Origin: Cypionkella psychrotolerans
GTDB lineage: Bacteria > Pseudomonadota > Alphaproteobacteria > Rhodobacterales > Rhodobacteraceae
DNA: 64,000 nt
Assembly: GCF_001294535.1 (NCBI RefSeq)
Contig: NZ_LGIC01000003.1
Location: 1 to 64,000, forward strand
Direction of reading: 5' to 3'
Below the pieces are notes generated by a model that saw only the letters and a program-made list of their open reading frames with translations, was not told the DNA's origin and did no database searches. A program made the translations under genes and the position numbers. How positions within the stretch are numbered: position 1 is the stretch's first letter; the number at the start of each line of letters is the position of its first letter. Positions 16,666 through 26,256 of this stretch are shown here, in pieces.

Positions 16666-17784
16666 CTAGGTCACATCGAGCCAGCTTTGCTGTTGCGACG
16701 ATTGTTGGATGGTTTCCACAAGCGTCTGAATCCGCAGGCCCTTGCGGAAGTTGAACGGCTCGGGCGCTTTGCCCGCGATGGCGTTGATGTAGCCTGCGAC
16801 CTCGATGGCCTTCAGGTCATTGAAGCCGATCTGGTGGCCAGCGGCGACGCAGAACAAGCCGTAGGGGGCGTGATCTGGCCCAGCCTCGATGCGGCGGAAG
16901 CCTTGGCGACCCTTGGCATCGGCGGTCGAGAAGTAATTGAGAACGTTGAAGTGTTCTTGGCTGAACGCCAGCGCCCCCTTGGTGCCATACACTTCAAAAT
17001 CATGCTGCATCTTGCGGCCGGTGGCGATCCAGTTGCCTTCTATGGAGCCCGTCGCCCCATTCTCAAACCGCAGGAAAGCGCGGCCCACATCATCCACCGT
17101 CACAGCTTTGCGACCGCCTTTGCCATCGGGACGCTCGGAGATCATCGTCACAACGTCGCCCATCACCCGGGTGATCGGACCGCAGAGGAATTCGGCGCTG
17201 GCGAGCGCGTGAGAGCCAATATCGGCCAGCGCCCCACCGCCCGCCGGGTCGTGGCGGAAGCCGTAGGGGCCATTGGCGTCGGCCATGTAATCTTCGGCGT
17301 GCAGGCCACGATAGCCACGAATTTCACCCAGCTCGCCCGCCGCGATCATATCCCGCGCAAGCGCCAGCATCGGGTTGCACAGGTAGTTGAAGCCGACTTG
17401 GGTTTTCACCCCTTTAGCTTCGGCGGCGAGGGTCATTTCCAAGGCGTCAGCCGCCATCGGGGCCAATGGTTTCTCGCAATACACATGCTTGCCAGCGGCA
17501 ATCGCGGCCAGCGACATTTCCTTGTGCAGGGCATTCGGCGCGGTGATCGACACCAGATCAATCTCGGGGTCCGCGATGATGGTGCGCCAATCAGAGGTGG
17601 CGTTTGAAAAGCCCAAAGTCCGCGCCGCGCGTGCTGCCGCATCATCCGTGATATCCGCCACCGTATGCAGTTCCAGATCACAGGGAAGCACAAACACCCG
17701 CGGGGCCGAGGTGAAGCCGAACACATGCGCCTTGCCCATAAAGCCGGTGCCAATCAGGCCGATGCGAAGTTTCGGTTTGCTCAT
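16666..17784 (-). CDS. Gfo/Idh/MocA-family NAD(P)-dependent dehydrogenase
   Basis: A 372-aa oxidoreductase of the inositol/glucose-fructose oxidoreductase family. The N-terminal Rossmann fold opens with RIGLIGTGFMGKAH; the conserved catalytic Lys-Pro is in VYCEKPLAP; the C-terminal half is the usual substrate-binding sheet. It oxidises a hydroxyl of a cyclitol or sugar. Start 17784 is used because the longer frame upstream is antisense to the rpiR gene. AAGGACG precedes the ATG. Divergent from the RpiR regulator and close to iolD/iolE homologues, it is the likely first, dehydrogenation step of that pathway. Confidence 0.88.
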   Translation of the reverse strand: MSKPKLRIGLIGTGFMGKAHVFGFTSAPRVFVLPCDLELHTVADITDDAAARAARTLGFSNATSDWRTIIADPEIDLVSITAPNALHKEMSLAAIAAGKHVYCEKPLAPMAADALEMTLAAEAKGVKTQVGFNYLCNPMLALARDMIAAGELGEIRGYRGLHAEDYMADANGPYGFRHDPAGGGALADIGSHALASAEFLCGPITRVMGDVVTMISERPDGKGGRKAVTVDDVGRAFLRFENGATGSIEGNWIATGRKMQHDFEVYGTKGALAFSQEHFNVLNYFSTADAKGRQGFRRIEAGPDHAPYGLFCVAAGHQIGFNDLKAIEVAGYINAIAGKAPEPFNFRKGLRIQTLVETIQQSSQQQSWLDVT

Positions 17785-17976
17785 GTCAGGCGTCCTTATG
17801 GGGGTCAGCTGCGGTTTCGGGATGAAATCCGCGATAGGGTTGGGGCTTGGTTTGGTCAAGTGCGCGATCTTTGGCAGGCCCAAAGCCTCGTCAAAAGCCA
17901 TCAGCGGGCGTGGCGGTGAATTCTGTTGCAATCGCGCTGGGTTGTCATAGGAAACAGGGGAGAGGGTGGTTTCCAG

Positions 17977-18849
17977 ATGCAAGACGCCGATGTTCCGCAC
18001 AGCTATGAAGACCTGATCCGGGTCATTCATGACCGCTACGAGGCGATGAGCAAATCCTATCAGATCATCGCGCGCTATCTGACGCAGAACCCGAATGATG
18101 TGGCGGTGCTGAGCGTCACGGCGTTGGCGGCGAAATGCGATGTGCATGCGTCGAGCTTCGTGCGGTTCGCGCAGGCCTTGGGCTATCGCGGGTTCAAGGA
18201 ATTGCAGGTGTTGTTTCAGCGCAGGCTGTCCACCGCAGCCCCCGGTTTTGATGCGCGTGTGCGGGCGCTGGAAGCGGAATTGGGCGCGCGGGCGGATCAT
18301 TCCGAGATCGGCTTTCTGCGCGATCTGGTGGTGCGGGATCTGACCTCGTTGCAAGATTTGCTGGCCTCGATTGACGGGGCGCAAATCGCGCGTGCGGTGG
18401 ATCTGATGGAGGTGGCGGATACGATCTATCTGCTGGGGCAACTTCGATCCGCCCCGGTGGTGGATTTGCTGCGCTATGTGCTGACCATGCTGGGCAAAAG
18501 GGTGGTTTTGCTGGACCCCGGCGGCGGGCTGGCGACGCATATGGCGAAGACGATGCAGCCGGGCGATTTGCTGTTCGCGGTCAGCTTCCGGTTCTACGCG
18601 ACCGAGGTGGTGAATATCGTCGAGGAAGTCGCAGCGCGGGGTGTGCCGATTGTGGCGATCAGTGACAGCACCCTGTCGCCCTTGGCGAAGAACGCGCAGG
18701 TGTTGTTCGCGGTGCCCGAGCATGAATATACCTTCTCGCGATCCTTGGCGGCGCCGATCTGTCTGGCGCAGGCTTTGACGGTGGCTTTGGCGGCGCGATT
18801 GCAAAAGACCGCAGGCGCGCCGCGTATTCCGATTGTGACAGCGCGCTGA
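17977..18849 (+). CDS. RpiR/MurR-family transcriptional regulator with SIS domain
   Basis: A 290-aa regulator. An N-terminal HTH_6 domain (about residues 10-85, with VTALAAKCDVHASSFVRFAQALGYRGFKEL) is followed by a SIS sugar-phosphate binding domain (about 130-270: DTIYLLGQLRS, VVAISDS-like PIVAISDSTLSP). Proteins of this type control inositol and sugar catabolism in alphaproteobacteria. GGGGAGAGGG lies upstream of the ATG at 17977. It is divergent from the Gfo/Idh gene and converges with the SDR gene, so it probably governs the cyclitol-like locus. Confidence 0.88.
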   Translation: MQDADVPHSYEDLIRVIHDRYEAMSKSYQIIARYLTQNPNDVAVLSVTALAAKCDVHASSFVRFAQALGYRGFKELQVLFQRRLSTAAPGFDARVRALEAELGARADHSEIGFLRDLVVRDLTSLQDLLASIDGAQIARAVDLMEVADTIYLLGQLRSAPVVDLLRYVLTMLGKRVVLLDPGGGLATHMAKTMQPGDLLFAVSFRFYATEVVNIVEEVAARGVPIVAISDSTLSPLAKNAQVLFAVPEHEYTFSRSLAAPICLAQALTVALAARLQKTAGAPRIPIVTAR

Positions 18850-19674
18850 TTACAGCGTCATCGGGCCATCCGGCACCGGCATCCCGCCCGCAACCGCACC
18901 CCAGACCGATTGGTCAAAGTTGACCACAGCCCCGGTCATCAGGCCTGCGTCGTCGGAGACAAGGAAGTTCACCGCGCGGGCGGCCTCGGCGGGGTCAACC
19001 AAGCGGCCAAAAGGCAGGTTTGCGGTGGCCTTGGCCTCCCAATCCGCCCCACCAGTGGCGGCTTGCAAGGCGCGTTCGTGGTCCGACGACATCCAGCCGA
19101 TGTTCAACTGATTGACCCGGATGCGGTTGGCCATCACCGAAAACGCGGTGTTGGTGGTCAGGGTGGTCAGCGCGCCTTTGCTGGCGCAATAGGCGTTGAT
19201 GAAGGGCTGACCTGCGAGGGCCGAGATCGAGCCGATGTTGCAAATCGCCCCCTGAACGCCATCGCGGATCATCAGTTTGATCGCGTCTTGCATCAGGAAA
19301 TACGGGCCACGCACGTTGACGGCGAACATGCGGTCAAAGAGCTCGGGCGAGGTATCCAGAATTGTGCCGCGATCGGTCAAAGCGCCTGCGTTGACCAGCA
19401 CATCAAGGCGGCCAAACAGGCGGTCGGTTTGCGCGATGGCGGCGCGACAATCGTCCACGGTGCCGAAATCGGCGGCGATGAAATGCGCTTTGGTGTCGTG
19501 GGTTTGGTGCAGCGATTTGGCAACAGCCTCACCCCGCGCGGCATTGCGCCCGGTGACGATGATGCCAGCAGCACCTGCGGCGGCAAGTCGGTGGGCGATG
19601 GCAGCGCCAAGCCCCTGTGTCGCCCCTGTCACAACACAGATTTTGCCGTCCATGCGGTTGCCGGAGAAGGTCAT
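18850..19674 (-). CDS. short-chain dehydrogenase/reductase
   Basis: A 274-aa classical SDR. It has the cofactor motif TGATQGLGAAIA, the NAG motif (LVNAGALTDRG), a catalytic Ser in IGSISALAGQ, and Tyr-x-x-x-Lys in AYCASKGALT. It overlaps the iolE homologue by four bases (ATGA) and is the distal gene of the iolD-iolE-SDR operon. It probably interconverts a keto and hydroxyl group on the cyclitol or ring-opened product. Confidence 0.88.
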   Translation of the reverse strand: MTFSGNRMDGKICVVTGATQGLGAAIAHRLAAAGAAGIIVTGRNAARGEAVAKSLHQTHDTKAHFIAADFGTVDDCRAAIAQTDRLFGRLDVLVNAGALTDRGTILDTSPELFDRMFAVNVRGPYFLMQDAIKLMIRDGVQGAICNIGSISALAGQPFINAYCASKGALTTLTTNTAFSVMANRIRVNQLNIGWMSSDHERALQAATGGADWEAKATANLPFGRLVDPAEAARAVNFLVSDDAGLMTGAVVNFDQSVWGAVAGGMPVPDGPMTL

Positions 19675-20588
19675 TGCACAACCTCATAGCCAGCCGCTGC
19701 CATGACGCGCAGCAGTTCTTTATGGCCTTTTTGCGCCATCGCTAACGGAGGCGAAACCTTGGGGTCTTGCTCTGCCTCAACCACAAACCAGCCCTCATAG
19801 CCGTAAGAGGCACAGCGTTTGACGATGCTTTCAAAGTCGAGCGAGCCATCGCCCGGCACTGTGAACGCGCCCTTCATCACCGCATTGAGGAAGCTTTCGC
19901 GCGACCGATCCAGCCCGTTGATCACGTCCATCCGCACGTCTTTGGTATGCACATGGCTGATGCGGTTGTGGTGGTTATCCAGCACCCGCAGCACATCGCC
20001 ACCGGCAAAAGCCATGTGGCCTGCGTCAAACAGCAGGGGGATGCCTGCGCCGGAGTGTTTCATGAACAGATCAAGCTCGGCCTCTGTCTCAATGATCGCC
20101 GCCATGTGGTGGTGGTAGGACAAGGGCATGCCCTGATCTGCGCACCATTCGCCAAAGGCGGTCATATCATGGGCATAGGCCCTGATCTGGTCTTCCGATA
20201 GCTTGGGTTTGCTGGCGAGGGGTTTAGAGCGGTCGCCTTGGATCGAGCGGGCCACTTCGCCGTAAACGATGCAAGGCGCACCTGCTGCGATGAAGAAATC
20301 CATCTGGGCGCGGATGCGGTCTTTGTTTGCCGCAATGCCATCGTCCAGCACGGTGCCCGAGAACCAACCGCCACAGACCGAGATGCCGAAGCGGCTCAGG
20401 ATTGGGCCAAGTTCGGCCATATCCATCGGAAAGCGCCGTCCCGTCTCCATCCCGGTAAAGCCTGCGACGGAGGCTTGGCGCAGACATTCTTCCAGCGTCA
20501 CATCGTCGGACAGTTCTGCCAGATCGTCGTTCCACCATGCGATGGGGGCGATGCCGAGTTTGGCTTTCAAATGTGGTTTGGCGTTCAT
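19671..20588 (-). CDS. iolE: inosose dehydratase (IolE-like), TIM-barrel
   Basis: A 305-aa member of the xylose isomerase-like TIM-barrel family, close in pattern to IolE: KLGIAPIAWWNDDLAE at the start, ETGRRFPMD, LSYHHHMAAIIETEAELD, PLLFDAGHMAFAGGD and HVHTKDVR, with metal-ligand Glu, Asp and His residues. IolE dehydrates 2-keto-myo-inositol to the diketone that IolD cleaves. Start 20588 is the Met before NAKPHLK. It sits one base downstream of iolD, which supports the assignment. A related cyclitol dehydratase is possible. Confidence 0.82.
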   Translation of the reverse strand: MNAKPHLKAKLGIAPIAWWNDDLAELSDDVTLEECLRQASVAGFTGMETGRRFPMDMAELGPILSRFGISVCGGWFSGTVLDDGIAANKDRIRAQMDFFIAAGAPCIVYGEVARSIQGDRSKPLASKPKLSEDQIRAYAHDMTAFGEWCADQGMPLSYHHHMAAIIETEAELDLFMKHSGAGIPLLFDAGHMAFAGGDVLRVLDNHHNRISHVHTKDVRMDVINGLDRSRESFLNAVMKGAFTVPGDGSLDFESIVKRCASYGYEGWFVVEAEQDPKVSPPLAMAQKGHKELLRVMAAAGYEVVQ

Positions 20589-20589
20589 C

Positions 20590-22461
20590 TCAGACTCCGA
20601 TGCGCTGCTTGGCGCGGATGTGTTCTTGCTGGACGCGGGCTTGGCGCACGCTGTCGCGGGAGGATACCTCGGGCACGCCAACATCCCAATCGGCATCACC
20701 GGGCACCCAGGCATAGGCGTCGGTGGTGATCGAGATCACCGTGGTGCGGTCGGTGGTCTTGGCCCATTCGAGCGCGGCGGCGAGGTCAGACAGACTTTCG
20801 ACATGGCGGCTTGCCGCCCCCATTGCGCTCGCATGGGCTGCGAAATCGACATGCAGGGGGGCGCTTGGGTTTTGCACACGGCAATCCTTCAGCAGATTGT
20901 TAAAGCCGGGCACACCCTTGGCCTGTTGCAGGCGGCTGATCACAGCATAGCCGCCGTTGTCGCAGACCACGATGATCATTTTGTGACCCGACAGCACCGA
21001 GGAATAGATGTCAGAGTTCATCATCATATAGGTGCCATCGCCGAGCATGACGATGGGCGTCCCGCTGACCGCACCGGGCCCGCTTTGCGCCATCGCACAG
21101 CCCCAACCAGCGGCAATCTCATAGCCCATACAGGAAAAACCGAACTCCAGATCAAAGGTATGCGGGGCTTTGACGCGCCAGCCCTTGGCAACCTCACCGG
21201 GCAGACCACCAGCGGCAGAGATCAGCGTGTCATGCTCGCCCGCCGCAAGGTTCACTTGGTGGACGACTTGGGCATAGGTTGGCACCGGAGTGTTGGTCGG
21301 GGCTTGGTGGCTGTCCAGCAGCGCATCCCATGCGGCGAACAAAGCCTTGGCGCGGGGCAAAAGTGCCGCGTCAGCGTGCCAATCGCCAAGGGCCGCGTTC
21401 AACTCGGTGACGGTTTCCAAGGCATCGCCGACCACCGCCAAGGCGCGGTGCTTGGTGGCATCATAGCGCGCGGCATTGATCGAGATAAACCGGGCGTCTT
21501 GCGCAAAGGCCGTCCATGATCCGGTGGTGAAATCCTGCAATCTTGTGCCGATGGCGATGATCACATCCGCCTCTGCCGCCAGCGTATTGGCAGAGGTCGA
21601 GCCAATGATGCCAACCGGGCCGCAATGCACCGGATGATAATGCGTCAGGCCGCCCTTGCCTGCGTTGGTTTCCACAACAGGGATTCCACGCTGTGCGGCA
21701 AATTCGGCCACCGCAACCTCAGCGCCGGAATAGCGCACGCCACCGCCTGCGATGATCAGCGGGGCTTTGGCGGAACGCAGCAGATCAACCGCTTGTGCCA
21801 AAGCGGCGCGGTCGGCGCGCGGGCGCGGAATCGTCCACAACCGTTCCTCGAAGAACACCTCGGGGTAATCAAACGCCAGTTCCTGCGTGTCCTGCGGCAA
21901 GGCGATGAAAGCTGGCCCGCAATCGGCCGGGTCCAGCATGGCTGCCACCGCTTGCGGCAGCGAGGACAGGATTTGCGCTGGATGGGTGATGCGATCCCAA
22001 TAGCGGGTCACGGCTTTGAACGCGTCATTCACCGTCAGCGTCGGGTTGTGGTAATGTTCGACCTGTTGCAGCACGGGATCGGGCAGGCGGTTGCTGAACG
22101 TGTCGCCTGCGATCAGCAGCACCGGCAAGCGGTTGGCGTGCGCGGTGCCCGCCGCCGTCACCATGTTCAACGCCCCCGGCCCAATCGACGAGGTGGCAAT
22201 CATAATCTGCCGCCGCCGCTTCGCCTTGGCAAAGCCTATGGCAGCGAGGGCCATCGACTGTTCGTTCTGGCCGCGCCATGTCGGCAGGTGATCTTGCACA
22301 GCCTCCAAAGCCTCGGACAGGCAGGTCACGTTGCCATGGCCAAAGATGCCGAACACGCCCGCAAACAGCGGCACTTTCTGGCCGTCGATCTCAGTCATCT
22401 GAACCGTCAACCAGCGCACCAGCGCTTGGCTTAATGTCAGGCGAATGGTGGCTTTGGACAT
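20590..22461 (-). CDS. iolD: THcHDO hydrolase, ThDP-dependent (IolD-like)
   Basis: A 623-aa thiamine-diphosphate enzyme. The N-terminal domain has GVFGIFGHGNVTCLSEAL and RNEQ-like GQNEQSMALAAIGFAKA. The IolD hallmark is AHANRLPVLLIAGDTFSNRL with PDPVLQQVEH. The C-terminal ThDP motif runs from GDGTYMMMNSDIYSS to DNGGYAVI. IolD opens the ring of trihydroxycyclohexanedione in myo-inositol breakdown. GGAGGAG precedes the ATG. It is the first gene of the minus-strand operon and is divergent from the aldolase gene across a roughly 100-bp control region. Confidence 0.9.
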   Translation of the reverse strand: MSKATIRLTLSQALVRWLTVQMTEIDGQKVPLFAGVFGIFGHGNVTCLSEALEAVQDHLPTWRGQNEQSMALAAIGFAKAKRRRQIMIATSSIGPGALNMVTAAGTAHANRLPVLLIAGDTFSNRLPDPVLQQVEHYHNPTLTVNDAFKAVTRYWDRITHPAQILSSLPQAVAAMLDPADCGPAFIALPQDTQELAFDYPEVFFEERLWTIPRPRADRAALAQAVDLLRSAKAPLIIAGGGVRYSGAEVAVAEFAAQRGIPVVETNAGKGGLTHYHPVHCGPVGIIGSTSANTLAAEADVIIAIGTRLQDFTTGSWTAFAQDARFISINAARYDATKHRALAVVGDALETVTELNAALGDWHADAALLPRAKALFAAWDALLDSHQAPTNTPVPTYAQVVHQVNLAAGEHDTLISAAGGLPGEVAKGWRVKAPHTFDLEFGFSCMGYEIAAGWGCAMAQSGPGAVSGTPIVMLGDGTYMMMNSDIYSSVLSGHKMIIVVCDNGGYAVISRLQQAKGVPGFNNLLKDCRVQNPSAPLHVDFAAHASAMGAASRHVESLSDLAAALEWAKTTDRTTVISITTDAYAWVPGDADWDVGVPEVSSRDSVRQARVQQEHIRAKQRIGV

Positions 22462-22565
22462 GCTGGCTCCTCCCAAAAGCTTGCCCGAAGCATACGCATT
22501 TGGATTGAATATTGACAATGGTGATTTTTCGCAATGACTATTGCAGAACAAGTCTGGAGATGGCG

Positions 22566-23372
22566 ATGATTGCGAACAAACTGAAAGCGCTCTGGGCGGC
22601 AGGCAGGCCTGCGATCAATGGTTGGTGCAGTATCGGAAACCCGTTCACCGCCGAGATCATGGCGGCGCAGGGTTTCGATTCTGTGACCATTGATATGCAG
22701 CACGGCGCGTTGGATTATTCCAACCTGCTGCCGATGTTTCAGGCGATGCGGGCAAGCGGTGCTGTGCTGATGGCCCGCGTGCCGTGGAACGAGCCGGGGA
22801 TTGTGATGAAGGCGCTGGATGCCGGGGCCTACGGCATCATCTGCCCGATGGTCAACACCGCCGAGGATGCCGCGCGTTTCGTCAGCTACCTGCGTTATCC
22901 GCCCTTGGGTCAGCGCAGTTTTGGGCCGACGCGGGTTTCGTTTGCGGCGGGGGCGAATTACGCGGGCGAGGCGAACGACAATATCCTTGGCTTCGCGATG
23001 ATTGAGACGGCGGAGGCTTTGGCGAATTTGGACGCGATTGCCGCCACGCCGGGCTTGGATGGGCTGTATATCGGGCCAGCGGACCTGACTTTGTCGCTGA
23101 CGGCGGGGCGGTTGGCACCGGGGTTTGACCGCGAGGAACCCGAGATGATCGCGGCCATTCAGAAAATTCTCGTTGCGTGCAAGGCCAATGGCCTGCGCGC
23201 GGGTCTGCATTGTGGCACGCCGGACTATGCGGTGCGGGCGATTGGCTGGGGGTTTGATCTGACCACGGTGGGCGGCGATGCGCGGTTTTTGGCGGCGGCT
23301 GCGGGCGCGGTGGTGACGCGGTTTCGCGATCTGACCAACGGTGAGGCCAAGATCGAAAAGGGGGCCTATTGA
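22566..23372 (+). CDS. HpcH/HpaI-type class II aldolase
   Basis: A 268-aa metal-dependent aldolase of the HpcH/HpaI (2-keto-3-deoxy acid) family. Seen motifs are NGWCSIGNPFTAEIMA, DSVTIDMQHGALDY, ARVPWNEPGIVMKALDAGA and GPADLTLSL with Glu and Asp metal ligands. It splits a 2-keto acid into pyruvate and an aldehyde. ATG 22566 is preferred to 22560 because GGAG then lies six bases upstream. Divergent from iolD, its presence instead of an IolJ-type aldolase suggests a pathway that ends in a 2-keto-3-deoxy acid. Confidence 0.87.
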   Translation: MIANKLKALWAAGRPAINGWCSIGNPFTAEIMAAQGFDSVTIDMQHGALDYSNLLPMFQAMRASGAVLMARVPWNEPGIVMKALDAGAYGIICPMVNTAEDAARFVSYLRYPPLGQRSFGPTRVSFAAGANYAGEANDNILGFAMIETAEALANLDAIAATPGLDGLYIGPADLTLSLTAGRLAPGFDREEPEMIAAIQKILVACKANGLRAGLHCGTPDYAVRAIGWGFDLTTVGGDARFLAAAAGAVVTRFRDLTNGEAKIEKGAY

Positions 23373-24331
23373 TGCCGCATATTGTCGTGGCGGGCAAGCT
23401 GCACCCGGCTGGCTTGGCGCTGCTCAACGCGGCGGAGGGGGTGACGTTTGATCATATCGAGGAGATTTCTGAGGCCTCGTATCAGCCGTATTTGCTGCAA
23501 GCAGACGCGATTGTGATCCGCACGCAGCCACTGGGGGCGGCGTCGGTGGCCTTGGCGCAGCGGTTGAAAATCGTCTCGCGCCATGGCGTCGGCTATGATG
23601 CGGTCGATGTGTCGGCGCTGAACGCGCGGCGGATTCCGCTGTGCATCGTCGGGGATGTGAACTCGGTTTCGGTGGCCGAGCACGCGATGATGCTGATCTT
23701 GGCTTGTGCAAAGCGATTGATCCGGGCGGATGCCAGCACCCGGCAAGGCCCGTGGGGCTGGCGCAATCGGTTGGAGGCGAGCGAGATTTCCGGCAAGCAT
23801 CTGCTGATCCTCGGCTATGGCCGGATCGGGCGGCATCTGGCGCGGATGGCTGCGGGGTTTGGCATGGAGATTCGCGCCTATGACCCCTACCTGCTGGCGC
23901 AGGGCTGGCCGGAGGGGGCGGTTGCGGCGGTGCCGACACTGGCTGATGGATTGGCTTGGGCTGATGTGGTTTCGGTGCATCTGCCCAAAGCCGACCGACC
24001 CGTGCTTGGCACGGTGGAACTGGCGCAGATGAAGCCGGGGGCGATGGTGATCAACACGGCGCGCGGTGGCATTGTTGATGAGGCCGCCTTGGCGCAGGCC
24101 CTGCACGCGGGGCAGATCGGGGCGGCGGGGTTGGATGTGTTTGAAGCCGAACCGCCCTTGCCGGATCATCCGCTGCTGGGGTTTGATCAGGTAATATTAA
24201 CGCCGCATATCGCCGGGCTGACGGCGGAAAGTGCCGAGCGGATGGCGGTGGCCTCGGTGCAAAACGTGCTGGATTTCCTCAACGGCAGGCTTGATCCGGG
24301 GCTGATCGTCAACCGGGATGCTTTGGCCTAG
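23372..24331 (+). CDS. D-isomer 2-hydroxyacid dehydrogenase (SerA-like)
   Basis: A 319-aa NAD-dependent dehydrogenase. The Rossmann motif is [18 protein letters not shown]. The catalytic Arg is in [13 protein letters not shown], Glu in DVFEAEPP and His in LTPHIAGLT. Its ATG overlaps the aldolase stop by one base (TGATG), so the two are co-translated. It may reduce or oxidise a 2-keto or 2-hydroxy acid formed in this pathway, for example hydroxypyruvate or a tartronate-type intermediate. Its 3' end overlaps the convergent LysR gene by 23 bases. Confidence 0.88.
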   Translation: MPHIVVAGKLHPAGLALLNAAEGVTFDHIEEISEASYQPYLLQADAIVIRTQPLGAASVALAQRLKIVSRHGVGYDAVDVSALNARRIPLCIVGDVNSVSVAEHAMMLILACAKRLIRADASTRQGPWGWRNRLEASEISGKHLLILGYGRIGRHLARMAAGFGMEIRAYDPYLLAQGWPEGAVAAVPTLADGLAWADVVSVHLPKADRPVLGTVELAQMKPGAMVINTARGGIVDEAALAQALHAGQIGAAGLDVFEAEPPLPDHPLLGFDQVILTPHIAGLTAESAERMAVASVQNVLDFLNGRLDPGLIVNRDALA

Positions 24332-25247
24332 GGTTGGGCTGTTTGGCGCGTTCTTCCGCTACCAGATCCACGAAGGCCCGCAACGGGGCGGGCATGAAGC
24401 GACTGGAGAAATACAGCCGGGGGCCGTCAAATTCTGGCCACCACTCGGGCAGAACGGCCATCAGCGCGCCGCTGTCCAGATGCGGTTGCAGCCAGTTTTG
24501 GAAAGCAAAGATCAACCCGTGCCCTGCGATCGCAAAGTTGATCGCGGCTGCTGACGCGACCACTGTAAGCAGAAGCTTGGCCGGGGGATCAACCGTGATA
24601 ACCTCGCGCCCGTTCTCAAACTGCCATTCGGTCAAGGCGCCGCTGGTAAAACGGGTGCGGATGCAGTCATGCGCGGTGATGTCGCTGGGGTGCAATGGCG
24701 TGCCGCGTGCCGCCAGATAAGACGGCGCGGCGACAAGGGCAGTATGTTGCACGGCGGGCCCAATCGGCACTGCGATCATATCCTGCGCCAGATGCTCGCC
24801 ATAGCGGATGCCGGCATCACAATCGGCGGCGGTGATATCGACAAGGCGATCATCGACCACCACTTCCAGCCGCACCTGCGGATAGCGCGCCAGAAAGAGA
24901 TTCAGCAGCGGCGGCAGAATATCCACCATCACCGCCCCCGGCACGTTCAGTTTCAGCCGCCCGCGCACCTGTCCTTGCGCGCTTTGCGCGTCGTTCAGCG
25001 CGGCATGGGCTTCGGACAACAGCGGTGCGATCCGGGCGGCAAGGATGCGCCCGGCTTCGGTTGGCATCACACTGCGCGTGGTGCGGGTCAGCAGTGGTGT
25101 ACCTAAATTGGCCTCAAGTCGGGTGATGGTTTCGCTGACGGTTGAGGCCGAAAGCCCCAAGCGGCGCGCGGCGGTGCGAAAGCCGCCCGCCTCGGTCACG
25201 GCAAGGAAGACCTGTAGATCGTCCAGCGAGGTGGCATTGTTCGACAT
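24309..25247 (-). CDS. LysR-family transcriptional regulator
   Basis: A 312-aa regulator with the N-terminal winged helix ([24 protein letters not shown]... with [13 protein letters not shown]) and a C-terminal periplasmic-binding-like effector domain. The Met at 25247 (SNNATSLDD) is chosen over the longer frame. It is divergent from the aldo-keto reductase gene 82 bases away, which is the likely target, in the usual LysR arrangement. Confidence 0.88.
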   Translation of the reverse strand: MSNNATSLDDLQVFLAVTEAGGFRTAARRLGLSASTVSETITRLEANLGTPLLTRTTRSVMPTEAGRILAARIAPLLSEAHAALNDAQSAQGQVRGRLKLNVPGAVMVDILPPLLNLFLARYPQVRLEVVVDDRLVDITAADCDAGIRYGEHLAQDMIAVPIGPAVQHTALVAAPSYLAARGTPLHPSDITAHDCIRTRFTSGALTEWQFENGREVITVDPPAKLLLTVVASAAAINFAIAGHGLIFAFQNWLQPHLDSGALMAVLPEWWPEFDGPRLYFSSRFMPAPLRAFVDLVAEERAKQPNPRPKHPG

Positions 25248-25328
25248 ACCGATCAACCTATTCGGATTTGGTCGGATTATCAATTTCTACCGAACGGCTA
25301 TCTAGGGCGCATCACAAGGAGCAACACC

Positions 25329-26195
25329 ATGACACAGACAGCCGCAGCCGCCGGACGTTTCAGCTTTCCCGGTACCGATATTTCCGTCAACCGCATGGGC
25401 TATGGCGCGATGCAACTGGCCGGACATCACGCCTTCGGCCCGCCCGCCGACCCAGACGAAGCCCGCGCCGTGCTGCAAGAGGCTTTGACTTTGGGCGTCG
25501 ATCACATCGACACCAGCGATTACTACGGCCCGTTTGTGACCAACGACCTGATCCGTGAGGCGTTGCACCCCTATGCCGCCAATCTGGTGCTCGTGTCCAA
25601 GATCGGTGCATGGCGCGATGACAAGGGCGGCTGGATACTGGAGCGCGGCGCGGATTTCCTGCGCAAGTCGGTTGAGGACAATCTGAAACGGCTTGGCCTT
25701 GACCAGATGGCGATTGTGAACCTGCGCATGGGTGGGTCAGAGGATGACATTGCCGCCCCGATGCAGGTGATGCGGCAGATGCAGGACGAAGGCCTGATCG
25801 CGCATATCGGCGTCAGCACGGTGGATGCGGGCCAGCTTCAGATCGCCCGCGATATTGCACCGATTGTCTGCGTGCAGAACCACTACAATCTGGTCCACCG
25901 CCACGATGACGCAATGATTGACGCGCTTGCTGCGGATGGCATCGCCTATGTGCCGTATTTCCCGCTGGGTGGTTTCACGCCGCTGCAAAGCGATGTGCTC
26001 AAGCAGGTGGCGGACAATATGGGCCAATCCGCGCAGGCTGTCGCCTTGGCGTGGTTGTTGCAGCGCAGCCCGAACATGCTGCTGATCCCCGGCACCTCGC
26101 GCCGCAGCCATCTGCGCGGCAATATAGCGGCGGCGAGCCTTACGTTGGGTGCGACCGAACTGGCGCAGATGAACGCGATCGCCGGGATGGTTTAA
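25329..26195 (+). CDS. aldo-keto reductase
   Basis: A 288-aa (alpha/beta)8 NADPH-dependent oxidoreductase. Catalytic Asp and Tyr are in HIDTSDYYGPF and Lys in VLVSKIG. At the usual catalytic His position the sequence reads IVNLRMGG, as in YdbC-type members, so Arg replaces His. NADPH-binding residues lie in LIPGTSRRSHLRGN. AAGGAG-like CAAGGAGCA precedes the ATG. It is divergent from the LysR gene and its 3' end faces the next minus-strand gene. The substrate is not evident. Confidence 0.87.
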   Translation: MTQTAAAAGRFSFPGTDISVNRMGYGAMQLAGHHAFGPPADPDEARAVLQEALTLGVDHIDTSDYYGPFVTNDLIREALHPYAANLVLVSKIGAWRDDKGGWILERGADFLRKSVEDNLKRLGLDQMAIVNLRMGGSEDDIAAPMQVMRQMQDEGLIAHIGVSTVDAGQLQIARDIAPIVCVQNHYNLVHRHDDAMIDALAADGIAYVPYFPLGGFTPLQSDVLKQVADNMGQSAQAVALAWLLQRSPNMLLIPGTSRRSHLRGNIAAASLTLGATELAQMNAIAGMV

Positions 26196-26210
26196 CGGCG
26201 TGCGAGGAGA

Positions 26211-26249
26211 CCCCAAGAGGCCCTGGCTTAAGGCCGGGGCGGCTTGGGG
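26211..26249. terminator. candidate bidirectional hairpin between convergent genes
   Basis: CCCCAAG (26211-26217) pairs with CTTGGGG (26243-26249) around a GC-rich interior with further pairing. It lies between the convergent aldo-keto reductase and the next minus-strand gene. No T-tract is present, so termination is only suggested by position. Confidence 0.35.
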
Positions 26250-26256
26250 ATGGGGG

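Noticed and set aside
17785-18804. 340-codon N-terminal extension of the Gfo/Idh gene
   Set aside because: The extension is antisense to the RpiR gene and has no family similarity; a Met with RBS exists at 17784.
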